DNA from: Desulfovibrio sp.
Lineage (GTDB): Bacteria; Desulfobacterota; Desulfovibrionia; Desulfovibrionales; Desulfovibrionaceae
Direction: 5' to 3'
Assembly (NCBI GenBank): GCA_024683955.1
Contig: JAIKXS010000047.1
Span: 1 to 35,288 of the forward strand
Length of the DNA stretch: 35,288 bases
Shown here in pieces: positions 6,867-14,788 of the stretch. The notes under the pieces are model-generated. The model was not told the DNA's origin. It was given only the letters and a program-made list of their open reading frames with translations, and ran no database searches. Each line of letters starts with the position of its first letter. Positions within the stretch are counted from its first letter, which is position 1. The translations under genes and the position numbers were made by a program.

Positions 6867-7487
6867 TCAGGCCGACTGAATACCCCGTAGCACATGAAGC
6901 GCATCCCGCATTTTAGCAGGATTTTTCCGCCCCGGGGCCTCTTCCACGCCGGAATTGAAATCCACACCGTCCGGCCTGCATTCGAACCAGGCCCGGCGAA
7001 CGTTTTTGGAGGAAAGGCCGCCCGCAAGAAACCAGGGACGGGAAAATGATATGCCTGCCACTTCCTCCCACGAAAAGCTTCTGCCGCTTCCGCCGCTTGT
7101 AAAACCGGCATCCAGAAGATAGTAGGCGGCATTGGGATGTTTCTGCACCGCGGCGTAGAGCTGAGCTTTATGGCTATAGCGGTCGGGCCAGAGCACCCGG
7201 ATAACCCGGTCGGCGCCTATGGCCTCGGCGACATCTTCTGATTGTGCCCCATGAAGCTGGGCGTAATCAAGCCTTGCCTTGTGCATAATACGGCATATCT
7301 CAGACGCATCGTGACCGACAAAGACACCGACCCGGCCCATTGTGCCGGTCTCACATGAGGCAACCCATTCCGGATCGACATATCGGGGACTTTTTTCGGC
7401 AAATATAAACCCGCAAAGATCAACCTGCAGTTCCCGTGCGACTGCGACATCCTCATTTCTTGTCAGTCCGCATATTTTAACAAGCAT
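6867..7487 (-). CDS. trpF: Phosphoribosylanthranilate isomerase
   Basis: TrpF performs the Amadori rearrangement of N-(5'-phosphoribosyl)anthranilate. The 206-residue TIM barrel begins M-L-V-K-I-C-G-L-T-R, giving the catalytic Cys6. The catalytic Asp is D126 in L-D-A-G-F-T-S-G-G-S-G, and the phosphate site is L-A-G-G-L-S-S-x-N-V. The start is fixed by this conserved N-terminus: the ATG shares one base with the trpC stop (TAATG), typical translational coupling. The open frame extends far upstream, but only as a shadow of trpC. TrpC and TrpF are separate here, unlike the enterobacterial fusion. Confidence 0.96.
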   Translation of the reverse strand: MLVKICGLTRNEDVAVARELQVDLCGFIFAEKSPRYVDPEWVASCETGTMGRVGVFVGHDASEICRIMHKARLDYAQLHGAQSEDVAEAIGADRVIRVLWPDRYSHKAQLYAAVQKHPNAAYYLLDAGFTSGGSGRSFSWEEVAGISFSRPWFLAGGLSSKNVRRAWFECRPDGVDFNSGVEEAPGRKNPAKMRDALHVLRGIQSA

Positions 7488-8278
7488 TACCCTTCTCCCC
7501 GTAGCAGACGAAGGCTTTTTTCGGGCTCGCCCCCCTGCATAAGCTGTGTTCCGCACAATACCGCAGAGAACCCGGCATCGCGTGCACGAATAAGATCCGC
7601 CGTTTCCCTGATGCCGCTGGCAGCAATCCATGTCTCCCCCTTTTCGGGATGATGGGCATGAGCCAGCTCGAGGGTCGCCATGGTGTCCACCGTAAAATGC
7701 TCAAGATCCCTGGCGTTCACCTGGATAAGCGTTGCCCCGCTCTCCCTTGCAAGGGCAAGATCAGACGCATCAAAGACTTCAACGACAGCTTCTATTCCGT
7801 AACGGAGAGCCTGTTCCCTGAGGCTGCGCAGCTCGCTGACGGAAGGGGTCAGGCGAACGATCAAAAGCAGGGCCGAAGCCTCCGTTTCCGCCGTGGCCTC
7901 AATCTGCAGGGGATCAAAAATAAAATCCTTGCGCAGAAGGGGAAGAGGGCTTTCCGAAAGGGCCTGTCGTGCCTCATGAAGAAAGGAAAGGTGCCCCTTA
8001 AAAAAGTTTTCTTCCGTCAGAATGGAAAGGCATGTTGCGTGCGCCCGAACGTAGGCCCTTGCCACCTCTGCCACGGAAAGGCTCCCGCAGATGTCGCCCG
8101 CGGAGGGAGATGCGCGTTTATACTCGGCAATGACCGGCAACGGGGGGAAGAGAGAATCCCTGAGAGCATCAGTGAAGGAGAGCCGATCTCCTCTGAAAGG
8201 AGAAAAGTCCTTCCCTGATCGCGCCCGCAGTGCGGCGATCTCCCCTTCTTTGGCTTTGCGAAAGCGTTCAAGCTGCAT
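7487..8278 (-). CDS. trpC: Indole-3-glycerol phosphate synthase
   Basis: TrpC closes the indole ring by decarboxylation of CdRP. The 263-residue barrel has the expected active-site residues: E52 and K54 (A-E-Y-K-R-A-S-P-S), K117 (L-R-K-D-F), E167 (V-V-E-V-F-D), N188 (I-Q-V-N-A-R-D-L, usually N-N-R-D-L), and S-G-I in the phosphate region. Its ATG overlaps the end of trpGD by 11 bases and its stop overlaps the trpF start. Confidence 0.96.
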   Translation of the reverse strand: MQLERFRKAKEGEIAALRARSGKDFSPFRGDRLSFTDALRDSLFPPLPVIAEYKRASPSAGDICGSLSVAEVARAYVRAHATCLSILTEENFFKGHLSFLHEARQALSESPLPLLRKDFIFDPLQIEATAETEASALLLIVRLTPSVSELRSLREQALRYGIEAVVEVFDASDLALARESGATLIQVNARDLEHFTVDTMATLELAHAHHPEKGETWIAASGIRETADLIRARDAGFSAVLCGTQLMQGGEPEKSLRLLRGEG

Positions 8279-9860
8279 CGACTATTTTCCTCCCGACTCC
8301 CGCCATCACGGCGTCCCTCGCCCGGACCATGGCCTTCTGCAAATCAAGGGAATCCTCAAGGAGGTAGACGGCAAGGCCCACATTGAGCACGATCATATCC
8401 AGCATTGGCGCGGGCCCGTTGCCATCAAGCAGGGCCTCAAGAACCTGGATGGCCTCCCGCTTTGAATGCACCTCGAGATCGCCCGATGTGCAGCGCTTGA
8501 TTCCGAAATCCTCGGGATCAAGAGGCAGCGGCGCAGCCTTTCCTTCCCGCACTTCGACAATGGTTGCCGGACCGAGGGGCGTCACTTCATCATACACCCC
8601 GGCTCCGCACACAACCGCCCCGCGCTGTTGCCCAAGGTCCTGAAGGGTTTCCGTCAGCAGGGGCATAAGGTCCGGATGGCCCACGCCCAGAAGAATATGA
8701 CTGGGCTTTGCCGGATTAATCAGGGGACCGAGCACATTAAAGATGGTTCTCACGCCGAGAGCCTTGCGGATGGGGGCGATGTTCTTAAAAGAGGGATGAA
8801 AATTCTGGGCAAAAAGAAAGGTGAAGTGATTCTTCTCAAGCTGTCCGAGGAGCTCATCCGCTTCCCTGACAAAGGGAAGACCGAGTCCCTCAATGGCGTC
8901 CGCACTGCCGCAGGTCGAGGAAACAGCCCGGTTTCCGTGCTTTGTCACGTAATAGCCCATGCCGGCGAGAACGAGAGAGGAGGCGGTTGAACAATTGAAG
9001 GAATGACGTCCGTCACCGCCTGTTCCAACCACGTCAATATGGGGCTTCTCAATAGGCGGCACATAAACGGCCCTCCCAAGCGCGGCCTTTGTCGCTTCGG
9101 CAAGCTCCACGGCGTCCTCGCCCTTCATACGCAGTGTCATGAGGAACGCCGCGGCCTGTGCTTCGGAAAGATGTCCGTCCATCAATTTTCCAAAAATCTC
9201 GGCGGCCATGTCGCGACTCAGGGTCTCTCCGGCTGCCAGGGTCTCCAAAATCAGGGGGAAGCGATCCTTTTTCTCTTTTCTGGCCATCACGTTCTGGGGA
9301 AAATTCCCAAGAAGTTTCATGCCGTCGGGCGTCAGAACCGATTCCGGATGAAACTGGACACCGACCCAGGGACGGTCGCGGTAACAGAGAGCCATAACCT
9401 CATTTTCCGGACCCCGAGCTGTCACCCGGAAATGGGGATTTGCCTCGTCGCTCTCCACATGAACCACAAGTGAATGGTAGCGCCCGACCTGCATGGGGGA
9501 CTGAACACCCGTGAAAAGTCCCTCTCCCGTATGGGAGATCATGGACTGCTTGCCGTGCATGATGGTGGGCGCACGCACGACGTCGGCCCCTCCAAAAAGT
9601 CCGAGGATCTGATGCCCGAGGCAGACACCAAGCACCGGGACGGTCGGGGAAAGCTTCTCAAGAAATTTAAGACAGTGACCGGCATTTTCAGGTCTGCTGG
9701 GTCCGGGTGAAAGACAGACCATTTCCAGATCCGTCCGCTCCGCCATGGAGAGAAGAGCGTCATCGTCGTTATATACAACCGTCACTTCCCGGCCGAGAGA
9801 CTGAAAGGCCTGCACAAGATTATAGGTAAAGGAATCATAATTATCGATGAGCAGAAACAT
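8268..9860 (-). CDS. trpGD: TrpG-TrpD fusion: glutamine amidotransferase plus anthranilate phosphoribosyltransferase
   Basis: One 530-residue chain carries both activities, as in E. coli TrpD (about 531 residues). Residues 1-190 form the class I amidotransferase that feeds ammonia to TrpE, with triad C80 (G-V-C-L-G-H-Q), H171 and E173 (F-H-P-E-S-V). After a short charged linker near 193-201, the phosphoribosyltransferase half shows G-T-G-G-D (279-283), N-C-S-T-A-S and the K-H-G-N-R-A-V-S-S substrate loop. The ATG at 9860 is chosen because the amidotransferase N-terminus F-L-L-I-D-N-Y-D-S-F starts there. AAGGA lies 8 bases upstream, inside trpE, which it overlaps by 20 bases. Desulfovibrio genomes I remember have separate trpG and trpD, so the fusion is notable. 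Confidence 0.96.
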   Translation of the reverse strand: MFLLIDNYDSFTYNLVQAFQSLGREVTVVYNDDDALLSMAERTDLEMVCLSPGPSRPENAGHCLKFLEKLSPTVPVLGVCLGHQILGLFGGADVVRAPTIMHGKQSMISHTGEGLFTGVQSPMQVGRYHSLVVHVESDEANPHFRVTARGPENEVMALCYRDRPWVGVQFHPESVLTPDGMKLLGNFPQNVMARKEKKDRFPLILETLAAGETLSRDMAAEIFGKLMDGHLSEAQAAAFLMTLRMKGEDAVELAEATKAALGRAVYVPPIEKPHIDVVGTGGDGRHSFNCSTASSLVLAGMGYYVTKHGNRAVSSTCGSADAIEGLGLPFVREADELLGQLEKNHFTFLFAQNFHPSFKNIAPIRKALGVRTIFNVLGPLINPAKPSHILLGVGHPDLMPLLTETLQDLGQQRGAVVCGAGVYDEVTPLGPATIVEVREGKAAPLPLDPEDFGIKRCTSGDLEVHSKREAIQVLEALLDGNGPAPMLDMIVLNVGLAVYLLEDSLDLQKAMVRARDAVMAGVGRKIVDAA

Positions 9861-11283
9861 AGTCTCCGTCCTTTGTCTGCAAAACATGACGCATAATTGC
9901 CGATTTATTACACACTTCCTTCCATTCAAGCTCGGGATCGGAATCGTGCACAATGCCTCCTCCGGCCTGCCAGCAGAGAATTCTGTCGCGCTGCCACATG
10001 CTCCGGATGGTGATGCCCATGTCAAGATGCACATGCCCCGGATCAAGGCCGATCCATCCTATGCAGCCCGCGTAGGGACCGCGAGCTCCGCCTTCGAGCT
10101 CACGGATAAGTTCCATGGCCCGGATCTTCGGAGCACCGGAGACCGTACCTGCCGGAAAGGTTGCCGCAAGCACGTCGAGGGCGTCGAGACCGTCCATAAG
10201 GGTTGCCGTGACGGAACTTGTAAGGTGCATAACATGAGAAAAACGCTCAACCTGCATGGAACGATCAACCTTCACCGTTCCGGGGGCCGCGATGCGCCCG
10301 AGGTCATTTCGCCCAAGGTCCACCAGCATGACGTGCTCAGCGCATTCCTTCGGATCATTGAGGAGTTCGCTTGCAAAAAATTCGTCTTCCCGCTCATCCC
10401 GGCCGCGACGGCGGGTGCCCGCGATGGGGGAAAGCGTCAGATGTCCGTCTTCGCAGCGCACCATGACTTCCGGAGAGGAACCGAAAAGGGTGATTGCGGG
10501 AAGATTCATGTAGAACATGTAGGGAGACGCGTTGATACGCCGCATCCTGCGGTAGAGTTCAAAGGCGTCCCCCTGATACGAGCAGGAAAAACGCACGGAG
10601 GGAACGACCTGAATGGCCTCTCCGCTGCGTAATAATTCCTTGATGCGTTCTACCCAGGCTTTGTAGCCCTCACCGTCGGGAGAAGCATTTTCGAGGGATG
10701 AAGCCTCCTCCCATGCCTTTTCAAGAAAACGTTCCTGATCCGCGTCGGGGAGACTGCGCCCGCTCACGAGGGTTCTGTGTTCGCCAAGACTGATCTGGCA
10801 GAGTCGGTTGTAGAGATGATCAAAAAGAAGGATCGTCGACGGCAGGACGAGACAGCACTCAGCCTCGGACACGGGCATGACCTTCGCAAGGCGCTTTGAA
10901 AAAAGGGCCGCCATTCCAAATCCCAGATAACCGTACAGGGCACGGGTGATCGGGGGGAGATCCGTTTGTTCCGGAGCCTCGACACGTATGCGTCGCATAA
11001 CGGTACGGACACCTTCAAGGAAATCCGTTCCCTCAAGGGAACGCAACGGCTCAAGACGCTGGTCTTCTATCTCAAGATGCAGAAGGCCATCTCTGCACGA
11101 AAGCACAAGGGCATAGTCGGAAAGAAGCACGCTATAGCGGCCCCATCGCCCGTCCACCTCAGCGCTCTCAAGCAGTATGCCCCGTCCTGACGAGGTCAGA
11201 CCTTTAAAGAGACTGATCGGGGTATCCATATCGGCCGGGAGCCACCGTGCCTCCTGCTGCAAATGAATTTTTTGCTCTTCCAT
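9841..11283 (-). CDS. trpE: Anthranilate synthase component I
   Basis: TrpE makes anthranilate from chorismate with ammonia from TrpG. The 480-residue protein keeps the L-L-E-S motif (37-40) of the tryptophan feedback site, and the chorismate-binding end with G-T-V-S-G-A-P-K and Y-A-G-C-I-G-W. The ATG at 11283 is preferred (GAGG 8 bases upstream); a GTG directly before it (11286) is also possible. The gene follows the attenuator terminator by about 30 bases, so it is controlled both by leader-peptide attenuation and, judging from L-L-E-S, by feedback inhibition. Confidence 0.97.
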   Translation of the reverse strand: MEEQKIHLQQEARWLPADMDTPISLFKGLTSSGRGILLESAEVDGRWGRYSVLLSDYALVLSCRDGLLHLEIEDQRLEPLRSLEGTDFLEGVRTVMRRIRVEAPEQTDLPPITRALYGYLGFGMAALFSKRLAKVMPVSEAECCLVLPSTILLFDHLYNRLCQISLGEHRTLVSGRSLPDADQERFLEKAWEEASSLENASPDGEGYKAWVERIKELLRSGEAIQVVPSVRFSCSYQGDAFELYRRMRRINASPYMFYMNLPAITLFGSSPEVMVRCEDGHLTLSPIAGTRRRGRDEREDEFFASELLNDPKECAEHVMLVDLGRNDLGRIAAPGTVKVDRSMQVERFSHVMHLTSSVTATLMDGLDALDVLAATFPAGTVSGAPKIRAMELIRELEGGARGPYAGCIGWIGLDPGHVHLDMGITIRSMWQRDRILCWQAGGGIVHDSDPELEWKEVCNKSAIMRHVLQTKDGDYVSAHR

Positions 11284-11312
11284 CACACAGGCCTCGTTCG
11301 TTTCACAACCAT

Positions 11313-11341
11313 AAAAAAAAGCCGCCTCGCGAGGAGACGGC
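11313..11341 (-). terminator. trp attenuator terminator
   Basis: GCCGTCTC-CTCGC-GAGGCGGC folds into an 8-bp stem (one G-T pair) followed by eight T residues. It lies between the leader peptide and trpE. The 5' arm and loop (11339-11330) can instead pair over 10 positions, including two wobbles, with 11392-11383 inside the leader frame just after the Trp codons. This forms the antiterminator expected when ribosomes stall on tryptophan codons. Confidence 0.9.
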
Positions 11342-11370
11342 CTAGACTATCAACATTCTAAAACGAAGGT

Positions 11371-11457
11371 TTATAGGACACACATCTCCCCGAAGCGGTT
11401 TTCACGCCACCAAAAGCTAAAGAAAAAAGAGAAGGAGAAGGTGTTGAAATTTTGCAT
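11371..11457 (-). CDS. trpL: trp operon leader peptide
   Basis: A 28-residue frame starts at the ATG at 11457 and stops with TAA. It contains tandem tryptophans W16-W17 (F-W-W-R), preceded by a run rich in Phe and Ser. Its stop lies about 30 bases before the attenuator stem, and the antiterminator arm (11392-11383) overlaps its final codons, which is the classical attenuation layout. No Shine-Dalgarno is visible. The promoter -10 box ends only six bases before the ATG, so the transcript may begin at the A of the start codon. The tandem Trp codons make the call firm; the leaderless idea is inference. Confidence 0.9.
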   Translation of the reverse strand: MQNFNTFSFSFFFSFWWRENRFGEMCVL

Positions 11458-11463
11458 GCAGTT

Positions 11464-11492
11464 TTTTTACGTGCAGGACCGGAACCTGTCAA
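11464..11492 (-). promoter_or_regulatory. trp operon promoter
   Basis: TTGACA (11492-11487) and TAAAAA (11469-11464) are 17 bp apart, reading leftward. The predicted transcript start is at about 11457, the first base of trpL. No TrpR operator was recognised. Confidence 0.7.
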
Positions 11493-11505
11493 GTGATTTT
11501 TTCAA

Positions 11506-11610
11506 AAAAGCCGTATCAGAGCCCTTTTCGGCTCCTTTTTTCCGACAAGAAGCATAGAGACAAAAATTTTTTCTCTGAAAACGAGCCTGCAGGGCGGTCA
11601 AAAGACCGGA
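11506..11610. other. Intergenic block with several short hairpins
   Basis: Between the divergent trp and nrdD promoters lie GAGCC-CTTTTC-GGCTC followed by CTTTTTT (plus strand). An overlapping minus-strand stem AGCCG...CGGCT is followed by TTTTTT. Further on are GCC-TGCA-GGGC and CGGTC-AAAA-GACCG. These could be terminators insulating the two operons or part of a small RNA. No gene is visible from 11493 to 11662. Confidence 0.35.
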
Positions 11611-11662
11611 AAATCTTCCTAAGCGAGAGCATTCGGGCAAAAAAGTGGAAAGCGGGGAAAGC

Positions 11663-11691
11663 TTGACAAAAAAAAGGAGTATTTCTAAACT
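11663..11691 (+). promoter_or_regulatory. nrdDG promoter
   Basis: TTGACA (11663-11668) and TAAACT (11686-11691) are 17 bp apart. The transcript would start near 11698, leaving a leader of almost 200 AT-rich bases before nrdD. I looked for paired NrdR boxes and found none that convince. Confidence 0.65.
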
Positions 11692-11892
11692 GTTTTTTAG
11701 TAAAATTCTCGCTAGAAAGACGGTACACACACCAATTTCAGGCGAGAATATATATTTTTACACACTTTGTACTTTTTTTCACGTGTTTTTTTACTAATAC
11801 ACAACTCGTCTTTAAATTCTGTCCTTCCTGTATTTTTTCAATATAACAATATTATAACGCCCAAAAAGACCAGTAAAACAAGGATATTCTCC

Positions 11893-14148
11893 ATGCCTGA
11901 CACCATCATTAAACGCGACGGAACGGTTGTTGACTTTGACCAATCAAAAATTCTCAACGCCATAACCAAAGCGAATCAGGCTGTAAAAGAAGAAATGACG
12001 CCGACAGAGCTCATCTTTGTTACCGAGAAAGTCTGCAGAGAGCTTGACGAAAAGAATCTTCGCAATGTGGAAGAAATACAAGACGTGGTAGAAGAAAAAC
12101 TCATGCAGTACGGCTATCGTGATACTGCAAGGGCATATATCATTTACCGTTCCGAGCATACAAAATTACGCAATGCAGAGTCCTATCTTATGGAAATATA
12201 CAAAACTCTGACATTTGCGCCCGCCATTGAGGAAGACATAAAACGTGAAAACGCCAATATAGATGGCGACACGGCCATGGGAACCATGCTGAAATACGGT
12301 TCCGAAGGATCAAAATATTTTATCGACAACTACATTCTTCCCAAAGACGCCTCTGCAGCCCATATCAACGGCGACATCCACATTCACGACAAAGATTTTT
12401 ACATGCTGACGGAGACATGCTGTCAGATTGATCTCATCAGCCTCTTTAAAGACGGCTTCTCTACAGGTCATGGCTACCTGAGGGAGCCCAATTCTATAGA
12501 AAGCTACGCCGCCCTTGCCTGTATTGCCATCCAGGCAAACCAGAACGAAATGCACGGCGGACAGAGCGTCCCCAATTTTGATTACGCCATGGCGGACGGC
12601 GTTCAAAAAACCTTTGTCAAAGAATACCGTAGTGCGTTTTCGAGCTTTCTCTCCATCACCTGCTCAATGGACCGCGAGACAGCCAGAAAAAAAACGGACG
12701 AGTACCTGAAAAAGAGCATGATCACGCCGACCATGAGCAATGGGGAGGCGTTGCGCAAGGCGCTCAGTTCTCAATGTCCGGAAGACGGCGAACTGCTTCA
12801 AAAAGCTCATGACTATGCGATTGACACAGCGTTTGCGAGCACGGATCGTCATGTCTATCAGGCCATGGAGGCCTTGATCCACAATCTGAACACCATGAAT
12901 TCCAGAGCCGGTGCACAGGTTCCCTTCAGTTCTATAAACTACGGAACCGACACATCCCCCGAAGGCCGCATGGTGATGAAAAATCTCCTGCTCGCAACCC
13001 AGGCCGGCCTTGGCAACGGAGAGACGTCCATTTTTCCCGTGCAGATATTCAAGGTCAAGGAAGACGTCAACTACAACGAAAGCGATCCAAACTACGACCT
13101 TTTCAAACTGGCCATGGAAACATCGGCAAAACGTCTCTTCCCCAATTTCAGCTTTCTCGACGCCCCCTTTAACAAGGCCTACTACAAAAAGGGCGACTAC
13201 AATTCAGAAGTGGCCTACATGGGCTGTCGGACCCGCGTGCTCGCCAACGTCTTTGACCCTGAACGAGAAATCACGTGTGGACGGGGAAATCTGAGTTTCA
13301 CGTCCATCAACCTGCCCCGCATTGCCCTTGAATCCGAAAAGGACGTGGACAAATTCTTTACCCTGCTCGACGAGCGGATTGATCTTGTCTTCCGCCAGCT
13401 GATGCACCGCTTTAAGATTCAATGCCAGCGAAAGGTCCGCAACTATCCTTTCCTCATGGGAAACGGCATTTGGATCGATTCCGGAAAACTTGACTGGGAT
13501 GATACCATCGACACCATCATTCGCCACGGGACGCTCACCCTTGGATTCATCGGTCTTGCGGAAACGCTTACCTGTCTCACGGGAAAACATCACGGGGAAA
13601 GCGAAGCGAGCCAGGAACTGGGGCTAAAAATCATCGGCCATATGCGTAAACGCTGCGATCAGAAAAGTCAGGAGGACAAGCTCAATTATTCCCTCATCGG
13701 CACCCCTGCAGAAAGCCTGAGCGGGCGCTTTGTCCCGCTTGACCGGGCTCGTTTCGGCGTCATCCCCGGCATCACCGACAGGGACTACTACACCAATTCA
13801 TTTCATATTCCGGTCTATTTTCCCATCAAGGCCTATAAAAAGATTCAGCTTGAAGCCCCCTACCATGCATTCACAAACGGTGGTCATATCACCTATGTGG
13901 AGCTCGACGGGGACACCTGCAAAAACATGAAGGCCTTTGAAAAAATCATACGCTATATGCATGACCAGGGTATCGGCTACGGATCCATCAATCATCCCCT
14001 TGACCGGGATCCGGTCTGCGGCTACACGGGCGTGATCAATGATGTCTGCCCTCGCTGCGGTCGCCATGAAGGGGAAGGAGTAAGCGAGGAAGTGCTGAGA
14101 GAACTGCGCCGCAAATTTCCCCACATGCCAAAAATAAAAGCCCACTAG
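11893..14148 (+). CDS. nrdD: Anaerobic (class III) ribonucleoside-triphosphate reductase, C-terminus apparently short
   Basis: NrdD reduces ribonucleotides to deoxyribonucleotides under anaerobic conditions using a glycyl radical installed by NrdG. The start at 11893 is chosen because an ATP-cone begins there (I-I-K-R-D-G-T-V-V-D-F-D) and AAGGA lies 8 bases upstream; the open frame before it looks non-coding. The product has 751 residues: ATP-cone (about 1-95), barrel with N-G-D-I-H-I-H-D, T-C-C-Q-I-D-L, M-G-C-R-T-R-V and G-R-G-N-L-S-F-T-S-I-N-L-P-R, then a zinc-site region with C709, C719 and C722. It ends about 30 residues later. The usual R-x-T-G-Y-L or R-V-C-G-Y-L glycyl-radical segment is missing, and no other frame supplies it. 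Confidence 0.93.
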   Translation: MPDTIIKRDGTVVDFDQSKILNAITKANQAVKEEMTPTELIFVTEKVCRELDEKNLRNVEEIQDVVEEKLMQYGYRDTARAYIIYRSEHTKLRNAESYLMEIYKTLTFAPAIEEDIKRENANIDGDTAMGTMLKYGSEGSKYFIDNYILPKDASAAHINGDIHIHDKDFYMLTETCCQIDLISLFKDGFSTGHGYLREPNSIESYAALACIAIQANQNEMHGGQSVPNFDYAMADGVQKTFVKEYRSAFSSFLSITCSMDRETARKKTDEYLKKSMITPTMSNGEALRKALSSQCPEDGELLQKAHDYAIDTAFASTDRHVYQAMEALIHNLNTMNSRAGAQVPFSSINYGTDTSPEGRMVMKNLLLATQAGLGNGETSIFPVQIFKVKEDVNYNESDPNYDLFKLAMETSAKRLFPNFSFLDAPFNKAYYKKGDYNSEVAYMGCRTRVLANVFDPEREITCGRGNLSFTSINLPRIALESEKDVDKFFTLLDERIDLVFRQLMHRFKIQCQRKVRNYPFLMGNGIWIDSGKLDWDDTIDTIIRHGTLTLGFIGLAETLTCLTGKHHGESEASQELGLKIIGHMRKRCDQKSQEDKLNYSLIGTPAESLSGRFVPLDRARFGVIPGITDRDYYTNSFHIPVYFPIKAYKKIQLEAPYHAFTNGGHITYVELDGDTCKNMKAFEKIIRYMHDQGIGYGSINHPLDRDPVCGYTGVINDVCPRCGRHEGEGVSEEVLRELRRKFPHMPKIKAH

Positions 14149-14167
14149 GGGCTCTTATAACAATACT

Positions 14168-14725
14168 ATGAATAAAGAAATTCTGGCAGAAACGCGCATA
14201 CCTCTTGCGGGCATGGAGGAGGAATCCATCGTAGACGGCCCGGGGCTCCGTTTTGTCATCTTTACCCAGGGATGTCGCCACAACTGCAAAGGCTGTCAGA
14301 ACCCCCAGACACACAGCCTGGAGGGAGGGACTCTCCACAGTCTCTCGGACCTTATGGACCTCTATGCCACAAACCCCCTCCTTGACGGCATGACCTTTTC
14401 GGGAGGAGAACCCTTTCTGCACGCGGAAAAACTTGCTCTTCTTGCCAGGGCCGTCCACAGTGCGGGCGGCACCATAGTCACCTATACGGGCTATACCTAT
14501 GAAGAACTCAGGGAAGGCGTGCTCAACGGCTCATCACCGGCCTGGGGTGCCCTTCTCGACGAAACAGATCTCCTCATCGACGGTCCATATATCGAAGAAC
14601 AACGGGATCTGGACCTCCTCTTTCGGGGCAGCGCAAATCAGCGCATTCTTGACCGCAACGCCCGCCTGACCCTCGACTCACATCCGTTCGCTACCAGCAA
14701 CCACCATACCCGAAAAGTTTCATAG
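14168..14725 (+). CDS. nrdG: Anaerobic ribonucleotide reductase activating protein
   Basis: NrdG is the radical-SAM activase that abstracts hydrogen from the NrdD glycine. The 185-residue protein shows the cluster motif C36-x3-C40-x2-C43 (G-C-R-H-N-C-K-G-C), preceded by D-G-P-G-L-R. The S-adenosylmethionine motif T-F-S-G-G-E-P follows. It begins 19 bases after nrdD, so the two are co-transcribed. It converges with nifS; the 63 bases between carry a small ACGGG-TATG-CCCGT hairpin with no T-run. Confidence 0.95.
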   Translation: MNKEILAETRIPLAGMEEESIVDGPGLRFVIFTQGCRHNCKGCQNPQTHSLEGGTLHSLSDLMDLYATNPLLDGMTFSGGEPFLHAEKLALLARAVHSAGGTIVTYTGYTYEELREGVLNGSSPAWGALLDETDLLIDGPYIEEQRDLDLLFRGSANQRILDRNARLTLDSHPFATSNHHTRKVS

Positions 14726-14788
14726 CGCGCCTGAAAGAACGGGTATGCCCGTATCAAGCACGGTCTGCGCAGCTGAGGAATGCCTTTT

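Noticed and set aside
11692-11892. NrdR boxes in the nrdD leader
   Set aside because: ACAC- and ATATAT-like stretches occur, but no pair of 16-bp boxes with proper spacing.
14130-14170. Programmed or accidental frameshift restoring the NrdD C-terminus
   Set aside because: Both other frames stop or lack the glycyl-radical motif before nrdG begins 19 bases later.
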